Shown here one piece after another: positions 1 through 5,151 of a stretch of 6,225 nt of DNA. The position numbers were made by a program, and so were the translations under genes. Position 1 is the stretch's first letter. Each line of letters starts with the position of its first letter. The DNA is taken from positions 1 through 6,225 of the forward strand of contig JAITAZ010000078.1 in NCBI GenBank assembly GCA_031283825.1. The letters are read 5' to 3'. This DNA comes from Planctomycetaceae bacterium (GTDB lineage Bacteria > Planctomycetota > Planctomycetia > Pirellulales > Thermoguttaceae). The notes under the pieces were generated by a model that worked only from the letters and a program-made list of their open reading frames with translations, was not told the DNA's origin and did no database searches.

Positions 1-20
1 GCGATCAAAGTCAAATAAAA

Positions 21-50
21 TTATCGTTACAAAAATTCTGGTAACAATAA
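21..50. repeat. Imperfect inverted repeat
   Basis: The arms TTATcGTTAC and GTAACaATAA can pair at nine of ten positions around a 10-base spacer. No T-run follows on the + strand, so it is not an obvious terminator for + strand transcripts. The core TCGTTAC/GTAACGA also occurs near 5034 and twice at 5883-5918. Function unknown; it could be chance in such AT-rich DNA. Confidence 0.3.
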
Positions 51-213
51 ATTCTCGTTTCAATCAAATCAAGGGCGCGGATTATAAAACAACTTGAAAT
101 AAATTGCAAGCCCAAGTTTCAACTTTCAGAAAAAAATAAAACTCGCAGCAAACAATTAACATGAGTTATTTAAAAAATGGAGATAAAATTTGACTCAATA
201 AATTTGCAACATT

Positions 214-231
214 GCGTTCCCAACGGAACGC
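214..231. repeat. Strong short hairpin
   Basis: GCGTTCC and GGAACGC form a perfect 7-bp GC-rich stem around the tetraloop CAAC, standing out sharply from the AT-rich surroundings. No T-run follows immediately on either strand, only mixed AT-rich sequence, so a classical terminator is not well supported. A REP-like palindrome or an RNA-stabilising structure are alternatives. Confidence 0.5.
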
Positions 232-362
232 GAATTTAATAAAATTGGAATTATTAGAGATTCCCTTTTCTAACGCACTGTTTAAAATAAATTTGACTTT
301 TTAGATAATCTTTATTAATACATATATTTACAACTAAAACCAATACAATTTCTATCCTGCCG

Positions 363-445
363 CCGTGATATTTGACGGGAAATCATACTATCTCCCGTGA
401 TATTTGACGGGAAAACTCACAATCCCCGTGATATTTGATAGATTT
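363..445. promoter_or_regulatory. Three tandem dyad sites, putative activator sites
   Basis: The motif CCGTGATATTTGACGGG occurs at 363-379 and 395-411, and a third copy with a decayed right arm starts at 426. In the middle copy, TCCCGT and ACGGGA form a 6-bp dyad around GATATTTG. The third copy keeps the left half (CCGTGATATTTGA) but ends TAGA in place of CGGG. Copies start 32 and 31 bp apart, close to three helical turns, so bound proteins would sit on one DNA face. They lie about 165-230 bp upstream of the transcription start predicted from the sigma-54 element at 573-589, a usual distance for enhancer-type activator sites. The repeats are directly visible; the regulatory role is inferred. 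Confidence 0.55.
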
Positions 446-572
446 TTTTAATTGTGATTATCTGAAAATTTAACAATAATAGTAATTTTGAAAAACACAA
501 TTTGTATAACTATCTGATATTTATAAAATAATACAATTCAAAAAATATTTTATGAATCTACAAGACCGATTT

Positions 573-589
573 TGGCACGTTAAATGCTT
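573..589 (+). promoter_or_regulatory. Putative sigma-54 (-24/-12) promoter
   Basis: TTGGCACG followed by TTAAATGCTT matches the sigma-54 consensus TTGGCACG-N4-TTGC closely. GG (574-575) and GC (586-587) are separated by exactly 10 bases, and the single core mismatch is A for T in the TTGC part. With the GC at -13/-12, transcription would begin near 599 and leave about 103 bases of leader before the start codon at 702. Sigma-54 is known to drive type IV pilin genes in other bacteria, which fits a pseudopilin-like target. No sigma-54 or activator gene is in the window. Confidence 0.55.
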
Positions 590-602
590 CTAACTAAATA
601 AC

Positions 603-618
603 GCAACTTTTATGTTGC
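603..618 (+). promoter_or_regulatory. 5' leader hairpin
   Basis: GCAAC and GTTGC form a 5-bp perfect stem around TTTTAT. It would lie at the very 5' end of a transcript starting near 599, where stem-loops often protect mRNA from decay. No T-run follows, so it is not a terminator. The stem is short and the role is inferred. Confidence 0.3.
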
Positions 619-686
619 AAAAAATAATGTAGCTGTTTTTTTGACGGTGAAAAATCAGTTATTCAAAACCAATTAAACCAAGTATT

Positions 687-692
687 AAGGAG
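687..692 (+). promoter_or_regulatory. Ribosome binding site for the DUF1559 gene
   Basis: AAGGAG lies 9 bases before the ATG at 702. It is the best Shine-Dalgarno sequence in the window, and it fixes the start well upstream of the prepilin motif, so the long poly-G-containing leader is probably really translated. Confidence 0.7.
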
Positions 693-701
693 AAACCAAA
701 A

Positions 702-1904
702 ATGTCAAAAAAAGAAAAAAACAAACAGATTTTTCAAAATGTAAGTAACCAAAAAGGCGATAATTGCCCTTATATTTTATCTATATTAACAAATGTTAAG
801 ATAGGTAAGGGGGGGGGGGGGGGCAGAATATGTAATAAAAAAAATAATTTTTTGCATGATTTTCTTGATAATTCTGTCAAATCTACTTTTTATGCTTTTG
901 GTTTTACGCTTGTTGAGCTTCTTGTAGTAATAGCTATTATTGGCGTTTTAATAGCATTGCTGTTGCCCGCAGTTCAAGCCGCACGCGAAGCGGCGCGTAG
1001 AATGAAATGCTCAAATAACCAAAAACAAATCACACTCGCAATACACAACTACCATGATTCATATCAATCTCTACCTCCCGGCGCAAACGGTCACGTAAGA
1101 GGAACTTGGGCTATAAGCATATTTGCCTTTATTGAACATACCTCAATAGCAGAACAATATGACTGGAGTCAACCATACTACAATAGCGCAGTAAATCAGG
1201 TTTTACTGGGTAACTTGGTACTTTCTCATTACACTTGTCCGTCTGACGGAAATGGTAATAAATCTAGTACGACTTATCCCGAAGATCGAGAACATAATTA
1301 CGTCGCTTGCATGGGACGCGAAGGCGTATATTATATGGGATATCGACGCACATCTAATAATAGCAACTGTTTAATTAGCGGACCTGATCCGGCTCCCGAC
1401 GGTGCTGCCGCCGCTCCTGATAGACAATCTCCGTATAATGCCATGTTCACTGCTAGTAGTTTATTACCTGGAACGTCAACGATTCCAGCTTATCCGCTTA
1501 CGACAACATTGGATAGTATCACTGATGGAACGTCTAATACAGTAGCCGTATCCGAAACAGTTCAAGGCGTTCCCGGCGCAGTTGGTTCTGACGCTCGCGG
1601 AGTTATGTGGTGGGGAATTTATAGCTTTTTTAATACTAACCAACCACCTAATACATTATCTCCAGATATTGGCTACGCAGATTCTTCGGCACATGTACGT
1701 CATCCTATTGAATACTTTATTACTAGTCCATCAACCGATCCAACGTATAGATATATGCGTCTATCAGCGCGAAGTTGGCATGTCGGCGGCGTCAATGCAG
1801 GACTTGGAGACGGTTCGGTTCGCTTTGTTCAGGATCAGATAAATCTGGATATTTGGCGAGCTGTCGGTTCTACCAATGGCGACGAAATCAATTCATTGCC
1901 GTAG
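702..1904 (+). CDS. DUF1559 pseudopilin-like protein with poly-G leader
   Basis: This is a planctomycete-type DUF1559 protein of 400 residues with a prepilin-like N-terminal methylation signal (GFTLVELL, with G67/F68 as the expected prepilin-peptidase cut and E72 as the conserved fifth residue). A hydrophobic helix follows, running into the typical [18 protein letters not shown] region (about 89-106) and the NYHD..SLPPG motif (116-127). The C-terminal H-X9-DG signature is present at H360 and D370-G371, with GSVRFV after it. After cleavage the helix should anchor the protein in the inner membrane or pack into a pseudopilus; the real function of the family is unsettled. The odd feature is the leader: 67 residues instead of the usual short one, including GGGGG (37-41) encoded by a 15-G run. 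The AAGGAG site supports the ATG at 702. A TTG at 852, after the tract, could give a short leader, but I see no good ribosome binding site for it. Upstream lie a sigma-54-like promoter and tandem dyads; a lipoprotein of the kind usually paired with this family follows 532 bases on. Confidence 0.93.
   Translation: MSKKEKNKQIFQNVSNQKGDNCPYILSILTNVKIGKGGGGGRICNKKNNFLHDFLDNSVKSTFYAFGFTLVELLVVIAIIGVLIALLLPAVQAAREAARRMKCSNNQKQITLAIHNYHDSYQSLPPGANGHVRGTWAISIFAFIEHTSIAEQYDWSQPYYNSAVNQVLLGNLVLSHYTCPSDGNGNKSSTTYPEDREHNYVACMGREGVYYMGYRRTSNNSNCLISGPDPAPDGAAAAPDRQSPYNAMFTASSLLPGTSTIPAYPLTTTLDSITDGTSNTVAVSETVQGVPGAVGSDARGVMWWGIYSFFNTNQPPNTLSPDIGYADSSAHVRHPIEYFITSPSTDPTYRYMRLSARSWHVGGVNAGLGDGSVRFVQDQINLDIWRAVGSTNGDEINSLP
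809..823 (+). repeat. Poly-G tract (15 G) inside the coding sequence
   Basis: Fifteen consecutive G sit in the leader-coding part of the DUF1559 gene, in an otherwise AT-rich context. At 15 the frame is open. Adding one G brings a TAA at 833-835 into frame a few codons later; losing one G leads to a TAG at 925-927, inside the prepilin motif. Such tracts are known slippage hot spots, so this may be an on/off switch. The length is also prone to sequencing error. Confidence 0.9.
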
Positions 1905-1915
1905 TTGAGGGAACT

Positions 1916-1960
1916 TCGGAATACGGAATTGTAAAAACCGAATTCGCATCCGATTTTTTT
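1916..1960 (+). terminator. Likely intrinsic terminator after the DUF1559 gene
   Basis: TCGGA (1916-1920) pairs with TCCGA (1949-1953), and inside it GAATT (1926-1930) pairs with AATTC (1941-1945), giving an imperfect hairpin. Seven T follow directly at 1954-1960. It starts 11 bases after the stop codon, where a terminator is expected. The stem is interrupted, so its efficiency is uncertain. Confidence 0.5.
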
Positions 1961-1999
1961 ACAAATGGGAATCTCTAAAAATTAAAAATTTATTTTAAA

Positions 2000-2034
2000 C
2001 CACAGAGAACACAGAGCAGAGTTATCAGAGAAGT
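2000..2034. repeat. Short AGAG-rich periodic repeat
   Basis: CACAGAGAA and CACAGAGCA are adjacent 9-base units, followed by looser CAGAG-type units up to about 2032. A similarly AGAG-rich, roughly 10-base periodic stretch lies at 6072-6104. It has no coding potential. It resembles low-complexity intergenic repeats, and its function is unknown. Confidence 0.45.
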
Positions 2035-2087
2035 TTTTTAAAAAATTAAATTTTGATTTAAATCAATAATTATTTTATTAATTTATA

Positions 2088-2271
2088 GTAACCGTTCACG
2101 TACAAGAGAAAAATTTCATAAGCCCTGAAATGGCGCAAGCCGTTGAACGTGAATTTGCTGTCGCCCTTACAGGGCTTCATTTGTCGGGGAAATTTTAACG
2201 TAAGGCGACGCTCTACGCTATTGCTGATTTGTCCTTTCAGGGCGTAGGATTTTTTTCTTGTGAACGATTAC
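2088..2271. mobile_element. MITE-like palindromic element, about 184 bp
   Basis: The left end GTAACCGTTCAC and the complement of the right end GTAATCGTTCAC match at 11 of 12 bases. Similarity continues into an AAGA-plus-A-run on both sides; the left arm has an extra GTAC and one extra G. Inside, GCCCTGAAA (2122-2130) is exactly complementary to TTTCAGGGC (2235-2243), so the whole element can fold into one long hairpin. Two smaller hairpins lie within: GCCCT/AGGGC (2163-2175) and CTACGC/GCGTAG (2213-2247). The flanks AATTTATA (2080-2087) and AATTTACA (2272-2279) differ at one base and may be an aged 8-bp target duplication. It encodes no protein, so movement would need a transposase elsewhere. 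A REP-type repeat or a structured RNA are alternatives. Confidence 0.55.
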
Positions 2272-2364
2272 AATTTACATTAATTTAAATTATGTTTTTA
2301 CTTAAATTAAAATTTTCTCTATGGTTAAAAATGAATTTTTAGAGATTTACAAATGTTTTTTGCG

Positions 2365-2377
2365 GATTGTTACAATC
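2365..2377. promoter_or_regulatory. Short perfect dyad upstream of the lipoprotein gene
   Basis: GATTGT and ACAATC form a perfect 6-bp dyad around one central T, about 60 bases before the lipoprotein start. A one-base spacer cannot form an RNA loop, so if functional it would be a protein-binding site. The sequence is AT-rich and chance is possible. Confidence 0.2.
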
Positions 2378-2436
2378 ACAAAAATCATAATTCAGATTAT
2401 CCAATTACAATTAACTTTTAAACCTTTTTTTCAAAT

Positions 2437-2889
2437 ATGAGAATACTATATTTATTTTTTACGCTTTTATTGTTACCAATCTTAACAGGTTGTAGTAACC
2501 ATAATCCGCAAGGTCGAATTCCTGTTCATGGCGAAGTATCTTTTGATGGTAAACCGCTTGAAAAAGGCGAAATATTATTTACGTCGGTCGAAGGCGTAAC
2601 TCCAAAAGTTGCTGCCGGTACGCAAATTAAAAATGGTAAATATTCATTGCCCGCCAAACAAGGACTCATTCCTGAACAAACGTACATTGTACAATTCCGA
2701 TCCGTCGAAGTGATCACAGGTAAACAAAACGGAACAACAGAAGATAAGCACGCAACAAAAGAGATAGGATTCCAGACCCGAAATATTATACCGCTTAAAT
2801 ACGGAGTCAATTCCAAAGAAACCGTTACGGCAACTAAAAAATCGCCAAACGTGTTTAATTTCGATTTGATTAACGATGCCGGTAAATAA
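2437..2889 (+). CDS. Lipoprotein with transthyretin/carboxypeptidase-regulatory-like domain
   Basis: This 150-residue protein begins with a lipoprotein signal: R2, a hydrophobic stretch from I3 to I15, and the lipobox LTGC with lipidation expected at C19. The mature part has the beta-sandwich pattern of small planctomycete lipoproteins: V-H-G-E-V-S-F-D-G-K-P-L (30-41) followed by KGEILF, then IKNGKYSL (64-71), and an IPLKYGVNSKETVTA / FNFDL ending (118-144). Members are commonly encoded beside DUF1559 genes, as here, but their role is not established; envelope attachment or a structural partner of the pseudopilin-like protein is a guess. The length is normal for the family. The ATG at 2437 is chosen because the signal peptide starts there directly; no Shine-Dalgarno is visible, only T-rich sequence. 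The 532-base gap and the terminator before it suggest its own promoter, though I cannot place one reliably. Confidence 0.85.
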   Translation: MRILYLFFTLLLLPILTGCSNHNPQGRIPVHGEVSFDGKPLEKGEILFTSVEGVTPKVAAGTQIKNGKYSLPAKQGLIPEQTYIVQFRSVEVITGKQNGTTEDKHATKEIGFQTRNIIPLKYGVNSKETVTATKKSPNVFNFDLINDAGK

Positions 2890-3059
2890 ATTTTGTATTA
2901 TTAGTTCACAAAAAAATGTTAAAGGGAGATATTAAGAACAGACAAGAAAATCATTTCAAATTACGTGAAAAAAATTCTTTTGCTGTTCCTAATTCCCTTA
3001 TTACAAAAATTCACTTTAACCAAATTTTTAAACTATTCGCACTAGAATTTTCGGTTAGT

Positions 3060-3094
3060 GCCGCCGGTTTACCAGTTAGAAACCGGCGGCTTTT
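3060..3094 (+). terminator. Strong intrinsic terminator
   Basis: GCCGCCGGTTT (3060-3070) and AAACCGGCGGC (3080-3090) form a perfect 11-bp GC-rich stem around a 9-base loop, followed by TTTT. It is the strongest hairpin in the window. It lies 170 bases after the lipoprotein stop and 44 bases before the adaptor start, so it ends upstream transcription or, less likely, acts as an attenuator for the adaptor gene. Confidence 0.85.
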
Positions 3095-3138
3095 ACGCTC
3101 TTTTGTTGCCGAAATTCATAACACGAGTTGTATATATT

Positions 3139-4905
3139 ATGACAACCACATCACAAAATATTACACAAAGTAAATCGAATCGCAAGAAAACGTTAATAAA
3201 CTTTTCCTTGCTGTTTTTTGCAATGATTTTAGCAGGCGGGATCGGTTGGATTCTTGCTTCAAACCGGCATATTTTTATGCTAGATTCGAATAAGACCGCC
3301 GGAACTGGAGAACGCAAAATTTTGTTCTACCAGTCGCCTATGCACCCTTGGATCAAATCCGATAAACCGGGGAAATGCACAATATGCGGCATGGCACTAA
3401 CGCCTATTTACGAAGGCGATAAAGCATTCGATGAAAACGGCGATTTTGTTAAATTGTCCGATGCAACTAATGCTATCATCGGCGTAGAAACAACTACCGC
3501 TCGGATTGCTCCGTTAGAACGTACGCTTCATGTCTCCGGCGCAATCAGCGACGACGAGACTCAACACCGCATTATTCCCGCACAAGTCGCCGGTCGCGTT
3601 GAAAAATTATACGTCAATCAAATAGGCGTTGACGTTGCTAATGGTCAAAAACTTGCTGAAATCTACAGTCCAGAATTACTAACTGCCCAACGTCTATACC
3701 TCGACAATCTCAATGTTTACTCAAGTGGAACCAATGCCCTCACCCGTTCCGAGTTATTATCCAACCGCGAAAACTTGCTGGCGCTAGGTATGCGCGAAGA
3801 TGATATTAAAAAACTCGAAGAAACCAAAAAAACAAATCCCATTATCACTATCCGAAGTTTCGCCGACGGCACAGTTATTTCCCAAAACGTTTATGAAGGT
3901 CAATATATCAAAGTAAACGACTCGCTATTCGAAATCGGTAACTTTAAGTCGCTCTGGTTTATATTCGACGTTTACGAAACCAGTTTGTCATTGATTAAAC
4001 TTAATCAGAAAGTTACAGTTTCCGTGCCGTCGATGCCCAATGAGACATTCACCGCGCCCATTGTATTTATTGATCCAACATTAAAATTTACACGAACCGC
4101 GCGTGTCCGCGTCGTTTTACACAATCCGCAAAGGCGTATTCTTAATCGACAAACCGCATACGGAACCGTTCATATCGAAACCGAACCGCGACTAATTATC
4201 CCTCGTAGTGCCGTCATTTACACGCGAAAATTTCCCGTCATATACGTCGATCTTGGCGAAAGCGCATATCAATTACGTAAAATTGTAGTCGGCAAAACCG
4301 GCGACAAAGACGTTGAAGTAATCAGCGGCGTCAATGAAGGCGAAAAAGTTGTTACGAAAGCGGCGTTGCTAATTGACGGTCAATCGCAACTCGCACATAT
4401 TAACGATATGCCAGATATGACAGATATATCAGATCACGAAAAACCAGTAAGCGAATCAAATCGCCGCGATGAAAAGGAACATGACATGAAAACGCCAAAA
4501 TCAAACGCAACAACATCGCTACCGGATCAACTTGTCGAAGTAATGTTGAAAGCAACACGAGCGCTGTCAGACGATAAACTCGCTGAATACCAAAAACTCT
4601 TGCCTATTCTCCTAAATGAAGTTAATCAAACAACCGACGAAATACGCGATACGCTAAAACCTCTAGCTGATAAATTAACCAAAGGAAAAAACCTAAAAGA
4701 AGCAAGATGTCCATTTGAACCTTTCAGCAACGCTTTCGCTAGCTTAATTAAATCGCAACCGCCAGAAAAAAGACAAGCAAAAATATTCCAATGCCCAATG
4801 TCGCCGATTCTAGGTGTCGCAAAATGGATTCAAAATCAAAACGACGAAGTCCTAAACCCTTTTTTCGGATCAGAAATGCTAAATTGCGGCGTAGAACTAA
4901 AATAA
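3139..4905 (+). CDS. CusB-type RND efflux periplasmic adaptor, DUF3347-like C-terminus
   Basis: This is a membrane-fusion (periplasmic adaptor) protein of 588 residues, expected to link an inner-membrane RND metal pump to an outer-membrane channel. Residues 19-41 form one membrane anchor. A heavy-metal-binding motif follows (about 62-93: SPMHP at 66-70, then C80-x2-C83-G-M85). The family core comes next: a lipoyl half with AGRVEKLYVN (151-160), a helical hairpin around 176-235, the second half FADGTVISQNVYEGQYIKVND (241-261, read with V251 as the middle), and beta-barrel and proximal parts to about 415. A Met/His/Asp-rich linker (420-450) leads to a C-terminal domain resembling DUF3347, with C552-P-M and PFFGSEMLNCG (C583). 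The extra domain makes it longer than plain CusB and suggests copper or a similar soft metal. A longer frame from a GTG at 3058 is rejected because it begins inside the terminator hairpin. No clear Shine-Dalgarno precedes 3139. No RND pump gene follows, which is unusual. Confidence 0.88.
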   Translation: MTTTSQNITQSKSNRKKTLINFSLLFFAMILAGGIGWILASNRHIFMLDSNKTAGTGERKILFYQSPMHPWIKSDKPGKCTICGMALTPIYEGDKAFDENGDFVKLSDATNAIIGVETTTARIAPLERTLHVSGAISDDETQHRIIPAQVAGRVEKLYVNQIGVDVANGQKLAEIYSPELLTAQRLYLDNLNVYSSGTNALTRSELLSNRENLLALGMREDDIKKLEETKKTNPIITIRSFADGTVISQNVYEGQYIKVNDSLFEIGNFKSLWFIFDVYETSLSLIKLNQKVTVSVPSMPNETFTAPIVFIDPTLKFTRTARVRVVLHNPQRRILNRQTAYGTVHIETEPRLIIPRSAVIYTRKFPVIYVDLGESAYQLRKIVVGKTGDKDVEVISGVNEGEKVVTKAALLIDGQSQLAHINDMPDMTDISDHEKPVSESNRRDEKEHDMKTPKSNATTSLPDQLVEVMLKATRALSDDKLAEYQKLLPILLNEVNQTTDEIRDTLKPLADKLTKGKNLKEARCPFEPFSNAFASLIKSQPPEKRQAKIFQCPMSPILGVAKWIQNQNDEVLNPFFGSEMLNCGVELK

Positions 4906-5105
4906 AAAACACGCTATTGAAACTTATAAAAATGAAATTGAAACTATTCAGTTTTGTATTCTTGTTATGATCCAGTATGCGACCTTTCGACAAAAGATCA
5001 AAAACATACTTTAACATCGACAACACAACTGAATCGTTACGGATATTTTGATTACGTTTTTTGAGTTCTGTTGCATGAACCGCGTAATCAGAAATTGTAA
5101 CTACA

Positions 5106-5132
5106 AAATGGTTACAAAAAGTTTAACCATTT
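5106..5132 (+). promoter_or_regulatory. Perfect 9-bp inverted repeat before the EF-hand gene
   Basis: AAATGGTTA (5106-5114) and TAACCATTT (5124-5132) are exact complements separated by nine bases. The repeat ends five bases before the AAAGGA ribosome binding site. It could be an operator for a dimeric regulator, for example a metal sensor, or an mRNA stem-loop that affects translation. The symmetry is seen; the role is inferred. Confidence 0.45.
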
Positions 5133-5137
5133 AACTA

Positions 5138-5143
5138 AAAGGA
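5138..5143 (+). promoter_or_regulatory. Ribosome binding site for the EF-hand gene
   Basis: AAAGGA lies 8 bases before the ATG at 5152, which supports that start together with the signal peptide beginning right there. Confidence 0.6.
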
Positions 5144-5151
5144 TTAAACAA

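Larger units (their letters stand above)
1..362. other. AT-rich non-coding region
   Basis: I see no convincing gene here: no open frame has a good start, a ribosome binding site or a recognisable protein motif. The stretch is strongly AT-rich. It carries two hairpin-forming sequences (listed separately at 21-50 and 214-231) and leads into the dyad repeats at 363. It may be the spacer behind an upstream gene lying outside the window. Confidence 0.6.
4906..5151. other. Spacer between the adaptor and the EF-hand gene
   Basis: No gene is supported here. It contains a 9-base direct repeat ATTGAAACT (4916-4924 and 4937-4945), no convincing T-tailed terminator after the adaptor, and a strong inverted repeat just before the next gene (listed separately). 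The 246-base gap speaks for a separate promoter for the EF-hand gene, but I cannot assign one with confidence. Confidence 0.5.

Noticed and set aside
363..445. CRISPR array
   Set aside because: Only three short units with 13-15 base spacers, the last degenerate, and no cas genes. Dyad symmetry and helical spacing fit regulator sites better.
3058..3138. Longer N-terminus for the adaptor from GTG 3058
   Set aside because: It would start inside the terminator hairpin and add residues unlike the family. The ATG at 3139 gives the normal short cytoplasmic segment before the membrane anchor.
2916..3173. Small + strand gene of 85 codons
   Set aside because: It runs through the strong terminator hairpin and into the adaptor start, has no recognisable motif, and its composition looks like translated spacer.
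4748..5026. Minus-strand gene overlapping the adaptor end
   Set aside because: It is antisense to the conserved C-terminal domain, has no ribosome binding site or motif, and is explained by the composition of the adaptor gene.
5026..5040. TCGTTAC motif family (also near 24, 5883 and 5912) as a regulatory network
   Set aside because: A 7-base AT-rich motif is expected about once by chance in this length, and the four sites share no consistent position relative to genes.
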